Position numbers and translations under genes: made by a program. From Pandoraea pulmonicola (GTDB lineage: Bacteria; Pseudomonadota; Gammaproteobacteria; Burkholderiales; Burkholderiaceae), in NCBI RefSeq assembly GCF_000815105.2, contig NZ_CP010310.2:62001-126000 (forward strand): a DNA stretch of 64,000 bases, given 5' to 3'. Under the pieces are notes generated by a model. It ran no database searches and was not told the DNA's origin. It saw only the letters and a list, made by a program, of their open reading frames with translations. Shown here piece by piece: positions 27,501 to 35,965 of this stretch. The first letter of the stretch is position 1, and each line of letters begins with the position of its first letter.

Positions 27501-30443
27501 ACCGTGGTCGCGCCGGCGCAAACGCCCGTGCGTGCGGCCGACCCCGGCATGCCCCTGCAGACGGCGTTGCGCGCCGCGCGGGCGCATCGCAAGCCGGCCG
27601 GCGGCGACGACATTCGCATCGTCAACGCGCGCGAGCACAACCTCAAGGCGCTCGATGTCGCGATTCCGCGCGGCAAGTTCAGCGTGATTACGGGGGTCTC
27701 GGGCTCGGGCAAGTCGACGCTTGCCTTCGACATCCTCTTCAACGAGGGACAGCGCCGCTACCTCGAATCGCTCAACGCCTACGCGCGCTCCATCGTGCAG
27801 CCGGCCGGGCGTCCCGAGGTGGACGCCGTGTACGGCATTCCGCCGACGGTCGCGATCGAACAGCGTCTGTCGCGCGGCGGTCGCAAGAGTACCGTGGCGA
27901 CGACGACCGAAGTCTGGCACTTCCTGCGTCTGCTGTACGTGAAGCTCGGCATTCAGCACTGCATTCACGATGGTGCGCCGGTTACGGCGCAGAGCCCGGA
28001 TTCCATCGTCGCGCAACTGCTGCGCGATCGTCGCGGGCAGCATGTCGGCTTGCTCGCGCCGCTCGTTGTCGGCCGCAAGGGCATCTACACCGATCTGGCG
28101 AAGTGGGCGAAGGCGCGCGGGCACTCGCATCTGCGCGTGGACGGCGTCTTCCTGCCGGTCGACCCGTGGCCGAAGCTCGACCGTTTCCGCGAGCACACCA
28201 TCGAACTGCCGGTCGGCGACGTCGTGGTCACGCCCGAGAACGAGGGGCTGTTGCGCACGCTGCTCGCGGCGGCGCTGGAACAGGGCAAGGGCGTGATGCA
28301 TCTGCTGGCGCCGCTCGACGGTCTCGGCGACGCGATGCACGGCGAACAGCCGGGCGAAGGCGTGGGCGAGATCGAGGTGTTCTCGGTCAAGCGCGCGTGC
28401 CCGGTGTGCGGCACCAGCTATCCGGATCTCGATCCGCGCATGTTCTCGTTCAACAGCAAGCATGGCTGGTGTTCGACGTGCGTCGGCACGGGGCTTGCGC
28501 TCACGCGCGAACAACGCGAAGCGTTCGACGACACGGTGCTCAATCAGGACAACCGGGGACGCGAACATTCGCTGCCGTCGCAGGAGCAGGAACCCGAAGA
28601 CGTGGGCGATCAGCCGTGCCCGGACTGCCACGGTGCGCGTCTGAACCCGGTAGCGCGCGCGGTGACGTTCGACGAACACGCTATCTCCGACGTTGCGCAA
28701 TGGACGGTGACGGACGTGCGCGAATGGATCGAGCACCTCGCCCTGCACGGCCGCGACGCGAGCATCGCGCGCGATCTGATCAGCGAGATCCAGGGGCGTC
28801 TGGAATTCCTGGAGGAGGTTGGCCTCGGCTACCTCACGCTCGACCGCGCGGCGCCCACCCTCTCGGGCGGCGAGTCGCAGCGCATTCGCCTCGCGGCGCA
28901 GCTCGGCAGCAACCTGCAGGGTGTGTGCTACGTGCTCGATGAACCGACCATCGGTTTGCACCCCCGCGATAACGGCATCTTGCTCAGTGCGCTGCGCAAG
29001 CTCGGCGACCAGGGCAACACGCTGGTGGTGGTCGAGCACGATGAAGACACCATCCGTCGCGCGGATCACATCATCGATATCGGGCCGGGGGCCGGCAAGC
29101 GCGGCGGCACGCTCGTCGCCCAGGGCAAGGTGAGCGATCTGGCCGCGCACCCCGACTCGCTGACGGGCAAGCTCCTCGCGCATCCGCTGCAGCACCCGAT
29201 CCAACCGCGTCGCGACGTGGTCGCGCCCGCGAAGGGCGTCGAGGCGGTGCCGCCGCACTGGCTCACCGTGCACGGCGCCACGCTGCACAACCTGAAGAAC
29301 GTGACGGCGTCGTTGCCGCTCTCGCGTCTCACGGCGATCACGGGCGTTTCCGGATCGGGCAAATCGACGCTGGCGCGCGACGTGCTGATGACGAACCTGC
29401 TCGACGCCGTGGGCCGTTCGGTGCTGTCGTCGCCGGCCGAGCGACGCGCCCGCAAGGGCACCGTGCGCCATGCCGTGAAGGCCGACGGCAAGCCGCGTGC
29501 GAAGGCTGAAGCGTCGGCCGCGCCGCGTCGTCCGGTGGTGCATGCGTGGCACGGCTGCGAGTCGGTGACCGGCTGGGAGACGATCGATCGCGTGCTCGAA
29601 GTCGACCAGACGCCGATCGGCAAGACCCCGCGCTCATGCCCGGCCACTTACATCGGCTTCTGGGACACCGTTCGCCGGCTGTTCGCCGATACGCTCGAAG
29701 CGCGCGCTCGCGGCTATTCGGCGTCGCGCTTCTCGTTCAACACCGGCGAAGGGCGTTGCCCGGCGTGCGAGGGACAGGGGGTGCGCACCATCGGCATGAG
29801 CTTCCTGGCGGACGTGAAGGTGCTGTGCGACGTCTGTCACGGCCAACGCTTCAATGCCGAGACGCTGGCCGTGACATGGCGCGGCAAGAGCATCGGCGAC
29901 GTGCTGACGATGGAAGTGGACGAAGCCGTCGAGTTCTTCGCGTCGATGCCGAGCATCGCGCATCCGCTGCAGTTGATGAAGGACGTGGGGCTGGGCTACC
30001 TCACGCTGGGACAGCCGTCGCCGACGCTTTCGGGCGGTGAAGCGCAGCGCATCAAACTCGTGACCGAGCTCACGAAGGTGCGCGACGACATCACGCGTCG
30101 CGGACAGAAGTCGCCGCACACGCTGTACGTGCTCGACGAACCGACGGTCGGTCTGCACATGGCGGACGTGGCGCGACTGATCAACGTGCTGCATCGTCTC
30201 GTCAACGGCGGTCACACGGTGGTGGTGATCGAACACAACCTCGACGTGATCGCGGAGGCCGACTGGATCGTCGACATGGGGCCGGAAGGCGGCAAGGACG
30301 GTGGCACCGTGGTTGCGGCCACATCGCCGGATGCGCTGACGAAGGTTCGCGCGAGCCATACCGGCGAAGCGCTCAAGCCGGTGCTTGCGCAGTCGGCGCC
30401 GCCATCTTCCCGACCGAGAGTGGCAGCGGCGGCCGGGAAGTAG
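24525..30443 (+). CDS. uvrA: double-length UvrA-like excinuclease subunit A
   Basis: A protein of about 1972 aa, twice the normal UvrA length: two UvrA-like halves in one chain. Four Walker A motifs (GPSGSGKS, then three GVSGSGKS at about residues 43, 670, 1055 and 1605) and four signatures (LSGGE followed by V, A, S or A, then QR) are all intact, as are several CxxC zinc modules (CPTCGGSGFEH, CPDCHG, CPACEGQ). UvrA is the damage-recognition ATPase of nucleotide excision repair, and a fused pair would act as an obligate pseudo-dimer. Start uncertain: no good ATG lies downstream of the LexA box, so TTG at 24525 is chosen; the frame is open to 24396. Such long copies in Burkholderiaceae normally coexist with a standard uvrA elsewhere. 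Confidence 0.9.
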   Translation: MDNSSSKPDPSASHAIRIRGARQHNLKNLDVDLQTGEMTVVTGPSGSGKSSLVFDTLFAEGQRRYVETFSAYARQFLDRMDRPQVDHVEGVPPAIAIDQTNPVRSSRSTVGTMTELNDHLKLLFARAAALFDRETAQPVRHDTPETIYADLMARSAQGGDPRLVVTFPVELPGTVTADEVEQWLSASGYTRVQAEREIASAEGTRKVLDVVADRFRLQNTEKARAMEAVESSLKRGRGRVNVYVLADEGEPDIWRYSQDLHCPDSDLHYADPQPALFSFNSAYGACEACRGFGRVIGVDLGLVIPDERKTLRGGAVKTIQTPAWKEIQDDLLEYAGKAGIPRDTPWSKLSPEHREWVIEGAPDWKGEWNKQWYGIRRFFGYLESKAYKMHIRVLLSKYRSYTTCETCGGARLKTEGLLWRIGTKENADAVLPPSQRFMPRGVSWSREQLEALPGLTMHDLMLMPISRVRQFFDSLTLPSSLLDDALKLLQEEVGTRLKYLCDVGIGYLTLDRQSRTLSGGEVQRINLTTALGTSLVNTLFVLDEPSIGLHPRDMDRIVAAMHRLRDAGNTLVVVEHDPAVMLAADRVIDMGPGPGERGGQIVFDGTPEEVRQADTLTGSYLGGRKHVANASNWRARPVDAATPRLTLTGAREHNLKHVDVEIPLGRLVCVTGVSGSGKSTLVQDILNPALARHFGDPTEAPGAHDELTGAEQLSGVVFVDQSPIGKTARSNPASYVGAFDEIRKLFAAEPVALQRGYTASTFSFNSGNGRCPTCGGSGFEHVEMQFLSDVYLRCPDCDGKRYRAEVLDVKIQRAVPGETMRELSVSDVLELTVNEAVKLFSSDRDVLRVLQPIVDVGLEYVKLGQPVPTLSGGEAQRLKLAGFLAEATQKKTASGQKVAHRGRLFIFDEPTTGLHFDDIAKLMRAFGKLLDGGNSLLVIEHNLDVVRAADWIIDLGPEGGEGGGEVLCAGTLADVVACEGSHTGRALAEYERTVVAPAQTPVRAADPGMPLQTALRAARAHRKPAGGDDIRIVNAREHNLKALDVAIPRGKFSVITGVSGSGKSTLAFDILFNEGQRRYLESLNAYARSIVQPAGRPEVDAVYGIPPTVAIEQRLSRGGRKSTVATTTEVWHFLRLLYVKLGIQHCIHDGAPVTAQSPDSIVAQLLRDRRGQHVGLLAPLVVGRKGIYTDLAKWAKARGHSHLRVDGVFLPVDPWPKLDRFREHTIELPVGDVVVTPENEGLLRTLLAAALEQGKGVMHLLAPLDGLGDAMHGEQPGEGVGEIEVFSVKRACPVCGTSYPDLDPRMFSFNSKHGWCSTCVGTGLALTREQREAFDDTVLNQDNRGREHSLPSQEQEPEDVGDQPCPDCHGARLNPVARAVTFDEHAISDVAQWTVTDVREWIEHLALHGRDASIARDLISEIQGRLEFLEEVGLGYLTLDRAAPTLSGGESQRIRLAAQLGSNLQGVCYVLDEPTIGLHPRDNGILLSALRKLGDQGNTLVVVEHDEDTIRRADHIIDIGPGAGKRGGTLVAQGKVSDLAAHPDSLTGKLLAHPLQHPIQPRRDVVAPAKGVEAVPPHWLTVHGATLHNLKNVTASLPLSRLTAITGVSGSGKSTLARDVLMTNLLDAVGRSVLSSPAERRARKGTVRHAVKADGKPRAKAEASAAPRRPVVHAWHGCESVTGWETIDRVLEVDQTPIGKTPRSCPATYIGFWDTVRRLFADTLEARARGYSASRFSFNTGEGRCPACEGQGVRTIGMSFLADVKVLCDVCHGQRFNAETLAVTWRGKSIGDVLTMEVDEAVEFFASMPSIAHPLQLMKDVGLGYLTLGQPSPTLSGGEAQRIKLVTELTKVRDDITRRGQKSPHTLYVLDEPTVGLHMADVARLINVLHRLVNGGHTVVVIEHNLDVIAEADWIVDMGPEGGKDGGTVVAATSPDALTKVRASHTGEALKPVLAQSAPPSSRPRVAAAAGK

Positions 30444-30538
30444 CGGCTGCAGCCGGCGTTGAAGGATGTCGCAGGGGTAGAGGGACGAGCGGCCTCGTCC
30501 GCGGTGAAGCGCAGCTGACTTTGCCGCGGCTGACGATT

Positions 30539-30575
30539 GCAGAAGGGACGCCATTCGGCGTCCCTTCTGCATTTC
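30539..30575 (+). terminator. strong hairpin terminator after uvrA
   Basis: A 14-bp perfect stem GCAGAAGGGACGCC/GGCGTCCCTTCTGC with an ATTC loop, then ATTTC. The U-tract is weak but the stem is very stable. Confidence 0.75.
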
Positions 30576-30730
30576 AGGCGATGCAAGCGCGATGCACGTT
30601 TGAATTATTTCAAATTCAGCAATTTAAAATTGGCAATTATCGAGTTTATTGCAATGAATGCCGGTAATAGACTGCAGTTGTCGACGATGAATTGAACATC
30701 GCCGCGTTTCAAACAGACAGGAGAAATACC

Positions 30731-31033
30731 ATGAAGCGCACGCTTATCACCTCTGCCCTGGTTTCCGCGATGCTGGCCGTATCGGCCGGGTCGGCTTTCG
30801 CCAGCGACGCCTTCGACGGTCCGTCGGAATTCTCGTGGGTCCCCCAAACCAGCGTGCTCTCGCGCGCCCAGGTTCGTGAAGAACTGGTGCGAGCCCAGCA
30901 AGCCGGTCTGGTGCAACAGCACGACGCCGTCTATCCGAAGTCGGTGGCTAAGGTTGGCGGTGCTGCCTCGGCCGTGACGTCGGGCTCGGTCGGTCAAATT
31001 GCCGCCGCCGGTTCGACCTACTTCGGCAACTGA
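30731..31033 (+). CDS. DUF4148-type small secreted protein
   Basis: A 100-aa exported protein. Signal peptide about 1-24 (ending GSAFA). The core SVLSRAQVREELVRAQQAG is the DUF4148 signature; the C-terminus ends AAGSTYFGN. DUF4148 proteins are abundant, small and of unknown function in Burkholderiaceae. A CAGGAG site lies 8 bases before the ATG. The related genes at 35384 and 36365 share the signal-peptide style, and the first also shares the C-terminal AGSxYFG motif. A terminator follows at 31129. Confidence 0.85.
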   Translation: MKRTLITSALVSAMLAVSAGSAFASDAFDGPSEFSWVPQTSVLSRAQVREELVRAQQAGLVQQHDAVYPKSVAKVGGAASAVTSGSVGQIAAAGSTYFGN

Positions 31034-31128
31034 TCCGGCGCCGTAATCGCCGCACTTGCCTTACCCGCCCGTGAGCGAGCGTCCGCGCGACGTCTCCTGA
31101 CTCCGGGGAGCAGTCTCCGATGACAAGT

Positions 31129-31158
31129 CGGCCGCACTTTGGCGGCCGATTTTGTTTT
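31129..31158 (+). terminator. rho-independent terminator
   Basis: Stem CGGCCGC/GCGGCCG (31129-31135 with 31142-31148) with a 6-nt loop, followed by ATTTTGTTTT. It ends the DUF4148 transcript before the repeat array. Confidence 0.88.
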
Positions 31159-31206
31159 GTGCGTACGAGTCACGTACCGACGTGCTTTTGAGCTTCGTTA
31201 ATCATC

Positions 31207-31465
31207 CCTGTGGACAAGTCTGTCGATAACGCTGTGCACAAGCGGTGTTTTGCCTGTGGGCAACCCTGTGGATGACAGTGGGATAGCCGGTGGATAGCCC
31301 GGGGAAAAATGCCCGATTCGGTAGGGATAAACCAGTGAATATCCCGTGGATATCCAGTGAACATCGAGTGGATATCCATTGGATAACCCGGGAAAGTCAG
31401 TGGATTTCCTGTGGAGATCCCAGGTTTTTTCTGTGAATAACATTGTGGATTGCCGGTGGGCAAGT
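31207..31465 (+). repeat. phased array of DnaA-box-like 9-mers (period ~11 bp)
   Basis: About 19 recognisable degenerate copies of TGTGGATAA (the complement of the DnaA box TTATCCACA) follow one another in the same orientation with a mean step of about 11.2 bp. Copies begin at 31209, 31221, 31233, 31244, 31255, 31267, 31277, 31289, 31322, 31334, 31345, 31356, 31367, 31378, 31399, 31410, 31432, 31444 and 31455; the missing registers fit the phase with weaker matches. Best copies: TGTGGACAA, TGTCGATAA, TGTGGATGA and TGTGAATAA; the last fits the relaxed box TTWTNCACA exactly. Units often end in CC. It lies between two convergent genes, so it is not a promoter operator. Function unknown. Confidence 0.85.
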
Positions 31466-31576
31466 CGTCGTTGATCCGGCTGAAATGCCCGTCGCATGGA
31501 CGTTTGCCATCATGGCGCGCAACAACGGGCGAATCGAATGGGTGCACACGGTTGGCCGTCGGCCAGCAACCACCAA

Positions 31577-32482
31577 TCAGCTACCTAGCGTTTTGGACAG
31601 GAATGCCGTCACGCGAGCGATGGCGTCTTCGCGTGCTTCGGGCTGGGTGCCGGTAATCGGCACGACATGCGTGCGCGGGTTGGTGAATTCCGGCCGTTCG
31701 CGCCGCGGCAGGTTCGGATAATCGAAGTCGTGCACCGCGCCGGGGTAGACGTGGAAATCCACGGGGACGCCGTTGGCCGTGATGTCCTTCATGAACGCTT
31801 CGCATGGGGCGGCCTTCGTCCAGACGTCGTCCGCGCCGGTGAGCACCAGCAGCGGGATGCGCGTCGACCAGTTCGCGCCTTGCGCCTTCACGTTGCACCA
31901 GCCCGGGTAGAACGCGACAGCCGCGGCGAAGTCCGGCGCGGACGTATCGGCGCCCTGCGCACGCGCCGGGCTGCCGGGGCCGACGGAAAACAGCACCGTG
32001 CCGCCGCCGTGCGACCACCCCATGAGGGCGACGCGATCGGCTCGGATGCCGGGGAGTCGCTGCAGGTAGCGAAGCGCACCGTAAGCGTCGCGCGCTCGCT
32101 CCACGGAGGGGCGCACCGCGCCGCCGCCCGTGCACTCGCTGCCCTGCCCACGAGACGAAAAACTGTCCACCGCGAGCACCGCATAGCCTTGCGCATTGAA
32201 GCGACGTGCCCAGTCGAGCTCACGTGCGTCGATCTTCCCCTTGCGGGTGAACATGCCGTTGCAGCCGTGCATGAAGACGACGGCAGGCGTCGGCCCACTC
32301 GCATCGGCAGGCCGGAACAGATAGGCGTCGATCATCACGGGCGCTCCGTGGCTGTCCGTGTCCAGCGAGGGAAGGCCAACTTTCTCCTGCGCCGATGCGG
32401 GCGCGACATGGCCGGCCAACGCGGCCGACAGACAACCGAGCATGAGCGCAAGGCGCGCTAGGGTACGTCGCGAAGCCGGCAT
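31577..32482 (-). CDS. exported dienelactone hydrolase family protein
   Basis: A 301-aa protein with a signal peptide (about 1-31, ending ASA) and an alpha/beta hydrolase domain of the dienelactone hydrolase family. VFMHGCNGMF forms the oxyanion region, GWSHGGG the nucleophile elbow (Ser), LTGADD gives the Asp and GAVHDFDYP the His. A GGAGG site precedes the ATG. The substrate of this exported branch is unknown. The gene converges with the DUF4148 gene across the repeat array. Confidence 0.87.
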   Translation of the reverse strand: MPASRRTLARLALMLGCLSAALAGHVAPASAQEKVGLPSLDTDSHGAPVMIDAYLFRPADASGPTPAVVFMHGCNGMFTRKGKIDARELDWARRFNAQGYAVLAVDSFSSRGQGSECTGGGAVRPSVERARDAYGALRYLQRLPGIRADRVALMGWSHGGGTVLFSVGPGSPARAQGADTSAPDFAAAVAFYPGWCNVKAQGANWSTRIPLLVLTGADDVWTKAAPCEAFMKDITANGVPVDFHVYPGAVHDFDYPNLPRRERPEFTNPRTHVVPITGTQPEAREDAIARVTAFLSKTLGS

Positions 32483-32724
32483 GACGCCTCCAGACCTGGT
32501 GCGTTAGGAATCGGGTGCGAACGAGTATAGCCAGCCGGATGCGCGCGAAATAGCGCGGCGACGGCACGTCATATTACGAATGGTTGCAAGTCGCGCGGCG
32601 CATGTACCGCTAAGCATGTGCCGATCGAAGATAAGGCCCGCGCGTGCGGCCCCTTAGAATGGCATCGGAGATCCAATCAATCGTTCCAGCGATGGAGCGC
32701 CATGTTTATCCGGAGACATTCGAC

Positions 32725-34038
32725 ATGAGCGACAAGACCGACGCCGCGCAAGACCTTCAAGCCCCGCAATGGCGTCTCGAGACGCTGGCCGTCCATGGCG
32801 GCTACAAGCCCGATCCGACCACGCGCGCCGTGGCCGTGCCGATCTATCAGACGGTGGCCTACGCCTTCGACGATACGCAGCACGGCGCCGATCTGTTCGA
32901 CCTCAAGGTGCCCGGCAATATCTATACGCGCATCATGAACCCGACGCAGGACGTGCTGGAACAGCGCGTCGCAGCGCTCGAGGGCGGTGTGGCGGCGCTG
33001 GCGCTCGCGTCCGGGCAGGCCGCCGTGACCTACGCCATCCAGACGATTGCCGAAGCCGGCGACAACATCGTGGCGGCCAGCACGCTCTATGGCGGCACCT
33101 ACAATCTGCTTGCGCATACGCTTCCGCTCTCGGGCATCACCACGCGCTTCGCCGATCCGCGCGAACCCGAGTCGTTCGAGCCGCTCATCGACGCGAACAC
33201 CAAGGCGATCTTCGCCGAGTCGGTCGGCAACCCGCTGGGCAATATCACCGACATCGCGAAATTGGCCGAGATCGCCCACCGGCACGGCATTCCGCTCATC
33301 ATCGACAACACGGTGCCCACGCCGTATCTGCTGCGCCCGTTCGAGCACGGCGCCGACATCGTCGTGCATTCGCTCACGAAATACCTGGGCGGTCACGGCA
33401 CGAGCCTGGGCGGCGCGATCGTCGACTCGGGCAAATTCCCGTGGGCGGATCACAAGGTGCGCTTCAAGCGTCTGAACGAGCCGGACGTGAGCTATCACGG
33501 CGTGGTGTACACGGAAGCGTTCGGTCCGGCGGCCTACATCGGACGCGCCCGCGTGGTGCCGCTGCGCAATACCGGTGCGGCGATTTCGCCGTTCAATGCC
33601 TTCCAGATCCTGCAGGGCATCGAGACGCTTGCGCTGCGCCTGGATCGCATCACGGACAACGCATTGAAGGTCGCACAGTTCCTGAAGTCGCACCCGAAGG
33701 TCGAGTGGGTCAACTACGCGGGCTTGCCGACGCATCCCGATCACGCACTCGTCGAGAAGTATCTGTCGGGGCGGGGGCCGGGCATTCTCACGTTCGGCGT
33801 GAAAGGCGGTCGCGCGGCGGGCGCGGCGTTCCAGGACGCACTGCGACTCTTCACGCGGCTCGTCAACATCGGCGACGCCAAGTCGCTCGCCACGCACCCG
33901 GCGTCGACCACGCACCGTCAGCTATCGCCCGAAGAACTGCACAAGGCGGGGGTGAGCGAGGAGACGGTGCGGCTGTCCGTCGGCATCGAGCACATCGACG
34001 ATCTGCTCGCCGATCTGGATCAGGCGCTGGGTCGATGA
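32725..34038 (+). CDS. metY: O-acetylhomoserine aminocarboxypropyltransferase
   Basis: A 437-aa PLP enzyme of the Cys/Met family that makes homocysteine directly from O-acetylhomoserine and sulfide. The length (about 430) and the segments TLAVHGGYKPDPTTRAVAVP and YTRIMNPTQDVLEQRVAALEGG identify this branch over MetB or MetC. The PLP lysine is in HSLTKYLGGHG. ATG 32725 follows CGGAG by 9 bases. It complements the lyase at 13776 as a second trans-sulfuration-family member in the window. Confidence 0.93.
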   Translation: MSDKTDAAQDLQAPQWRLETLAVHGGYKPDPTTRAVAVPIYQTVAYAFDDTQHGADLFDLKVPGNIYTRIMNPTQDVLEQRVAALEGGVAALALASGQAAVTYAIQTIAEAGDNIVAASTLYGGTYNLLAHTLPLSGITTRFADPREPESFEPLIDANTKAIFAESVGNPLGNITDIAKLAEIAHRHGIPLIIDNTVPTPYLLRPFEHGADIVVHSLTKYLGGHGTSLGGAIVDSGKFPWADHKVRFKRLNEPDVSYHGVVYTEAFGPAAYIGRARVVPLRNTGAAISPFNAFQILQGIETLALRLDRITDNALKVAQFLKSHPKVEWVNYAGLPTHPDHALVEKYLSGRGPGILTFGVKGGRAAGAAFQDALRLFTRLVNIGDAKSLATHPASTTHRQLSPEELHKAGVSEETVRLSVGIEHIDDLLADLDQALGR

Positions 34039-34236
34039 ATGACGGCCGAGGGCGCGGGAGGCGGCGGCAAGTCGCCGCCACGACACGTCGGCCCGCCCCT
34101 CATTCCATACCAATTCTGACGGAGTATCATGCGCGGCAACCGGTCGAGGGTAGGCGGCCGGTTCGCCGTCATGTGATCGTCATGAAATCGTCACATGCGC
34201 GGCGTAGTGTCCTTGCCCATTTCTCAAGGATTGCGC

Positions 34237-35088
34237 ATGGATTATCTGCAAGTACTGGTGCTCGCGATCGTGCAGGGCATTGCCGAACTGCTCCCGGTGT
34301 CGAGTTCGGCACACGTCATCATGGCCGAGAAGCTCATGGGGCTCGATCCGTCGGCGCCCGCCATGACCTTGTTGCTGGTCATGCTTCATACCGGCACGAT
34401 GCTCGCGGTCATCGTCTATTTCTGGAAGTCGTGGCGTGAGCGCTACTTCTCGTCGAAGCAAGACTTCGTTCACAACGCCAAGCAGGTGATCATCGCCACC
34501 GCCTTCACCGGCGTGATCGGCCTCGCACTGATGCTGTTCATCGAGAAGGTACTCATGCGTGGCAGCGAGCACGCCGAGATCGAGCATCTCTTCGGCAATC
34601 TCTACATCATCTCCGCCGGCCTCGCGATGGCGGGCATCCTGATCCTGATCTCCGGACGCAAGCGAGCGCCGATGGGCGATCGTCCCATGCGCGGTGCGGA
34701 CTCCGCCTGGATCGGTGCGGTGCAGGGGCTTTGCCTGCCGTTTCGCGGTTTCTCGCGCTCGGGCTCGACCATCTCGACGGGCATGCTGCGTGGTCTCGAC
34801 AAGGTTCGCGTCGAAGAATTCAGCTTCGCGCTCGCCGTGGTGCTCACGCCGCCGGTGATCGTCAAGGAAGCGTATCGTCTGTACAAGTCGGGCGGTGCGC
34901 AGACGCTCTCCGGCCACTTCGCCACGGTGATCACGCCGAGCCTCGCCGGCATGGTGTTCAGCTTCCTCGCGGGGTTGATCGCGTTGCGCTGGCTCTCGCG
35001 CTGGCTCGAACACGGCCGCTGGTACCTGTTCGGCATCTACTGTCTCGTGGCGTCCGCCGTCGTGCTCGCCGCCAGCCAGGTGATGTGA
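34237..35088 (+). CDS. uppP: undecaprenyl-diphosphate phosphatase UppP (BacA)
   Basis: A 283-aa polytopic membrane enzyme that dephosphorylates undecaprenyl pyrophosphate, recycling the lipid carrier for peptidoglycan and other polymers; overexpression gives bacitracin resistance. Catalytic motif 1 is GIAELLPVSSSAH near the N-terminus and motif 2 is FRGFSRSGSTIS (usual PGxSRS, here RGFSRS) near residue 170. The AAGGA site 6 bases before the ATG supports the start. Followed by a terminator. Confidence 0.93.
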   Translation: MDYLQVLVLAIVQGIAELLPVSSSAHVIMAEKLMGLDPSAPAMTLLLVMLHTGTMLAVIVYFWKSWRERYFSSKQDFVHNAKQVIIATAFTGVIGLALMLFIEKVLMRGSEHAEIEHLFGNLYIISAGLAMAGILILISGRKRAPMGDRPMRGADSAWIGAVQGLCLPFRGFSRSGSTISTGMLRGLDKVRVEEFSFALAVVLTPPVIVKEAYRLYKSGGAQTLSGHFATVITPSLAGMVFSFLAGLIALRWLSRWLEHGRWYLFGIYCLVASAVVLAASQVM

Positions 35089-35277
35089 TGTGCGCCGGGG
35101 GCCCGGCCTCCGGCATCGCGCTGCATCGGATGTTGTCGTTCACCTTCACACCGGTCCCACTACGACCTCCAGGAACGAAGCATTCACGCGTGCCGCCCGA
35201 CGAACGCCGTGGTCTCGACGCGGGCGTTGCTGGTTGACGAGGAAAGTGAGGGGTGACGGATCTCGGTGTCAGAAGCA

Positions 35278-35318
35278 CGGCAGGCCGGTGGATGGCTCCC
35301 CGGCCTGCCGTTCTTTTT
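35278..35318 (+). terminator. rho-independent terminator after uppP
   Basis: An 11-bp perfect stem CGGCAGGCCGG/CCGGCCTGCCG with an 11-nt loop, followed by TTCTTTTT. The 190 bp between uppP and this hairpin contain no supported gene. Confidence 0.88.
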
Positions 35319-35383
35319 GCGCCGCGCCATACGGGGCGGCGCGTGGTTGGCGCCTACCGATGCCCTGTGACGCCTGACGACGA

Positions 35384-35638
35384 TTACTGACCGAAGTAAA
35401 TCGAGCCCGCGCGATTCACGCGGCCCGGCACTTCATAGACCGGGGCGACCGTGGTGGTTTGTTGCGCGGTCACCGGACCCGGCTGCGCTTGCGCCTGCAC
35501 TTGCTGTTGTGCCTGCGTAGGCTGGGTTTGCTGGGCTTGTTGAACCTGGACGGCAGGTTGCGCGTTTTCGGCGGCGCTCACGGCACCTGTACCCAGCAAT
35601 CCGGCGGCGAAGATCGAGGCGATCAGAGTGTGCTTCAT
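35384..35638 (-). CDS. small secreted Gln-rich protein ending in AGSIYFG
   Basis: An 84-aa exported protein. Signal peptide about 1-22 (VSA-A), then a low-complexity Gln/Ala/Val segment (VQQAQQTQPTQAQQQVQ), then VYEVPGRVNRAGSIYFGQ. The C-terminal motif AGSxYFG matches the end of the DUF4148 protein at 30731, so it looks like a divergent or stripped relative. Two ATGs are in frame; the second (35638) has AGGAG 8 bases upstream and is preferred. Function unknown. Confidence 0.75.
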   Translation of the reverse strand: MKHTLIASIFAAGLLGTGAVSAAENAQPAVQVQQAQQTQPTQAQQQVQAQAQPGPVTAQQTTTVAPVYEVPGRVNRAGSIYFGQ

Positions 35639-35848
35639 TTTCATTTCTCCTGTCTGGCGAGACGTCCACCATGGGCGTCGTCATTGGGGCCAATCTACGC
35701 CCGCGAAACAAGGAGAAAAATGCGCATCCGGGGAAGGGCGCATTGCTGAAACGGAAATAATCAACCGTCGATCACGGCGATCCCGCCGACTCGTGAGCCC
35801 AACGGCATGCGACGGCGTCCGCCGGCGCTCTGCGGCGCCCGACGATGC

Positions 35849-35965
35849 CTAGCGACGTGTTACGCGCGCTTCCTGACGGCGCGAACGTGCGGCACGGCTG
35901 CGCAGATACGAGGCGGTAAGCACCGAAGCGCTCGCCAGCAAAAGGAAAGAACCGAGGGCAGCCAT
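35849..35965 (-). CDS. 38-aa single-pass membrane small protein
   Basis: A short frame with ATG at 35965 and CAGGAG 7 bases upstream. The product is a hydrophobic N-terminal helix (MAALGSFLLLASASVLTASYL) and an Arg-rich tail (RSRAARSRRQEARVTRR), the usual shape of a small inner-membrane protein with a cytoplasmic basic tail. An in-frame ATG at 36031 would extend it without a site. No family recognised. Confidence 0.5.
   Translation of the reverse strand: MAALGSFLLLASASVLTASYLRSRAARSRRQEARVTRR

Noticed and set aside
24498..29552. 1684-aa open frame on the strand opposite uvrA
   Set aside because: High-GC genes leave long open antisense frames. It has no domains, is Arg/His-rich and has no ribosome site; the plus-strand frame has clear UvrA motifs.
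31207..31465. CRISPR array
   Set aside because: Unit length is about 11 bp, with no 20-40 bp spacers and no cas genes nearby.
31170..31547. 125-aa minus-strand frame across the phased array
   Set aside because: The translation is a low-complexity product of the repeat units (repeated GYP/DIH-type words) with no start context; I treat it as a repeat artefact.
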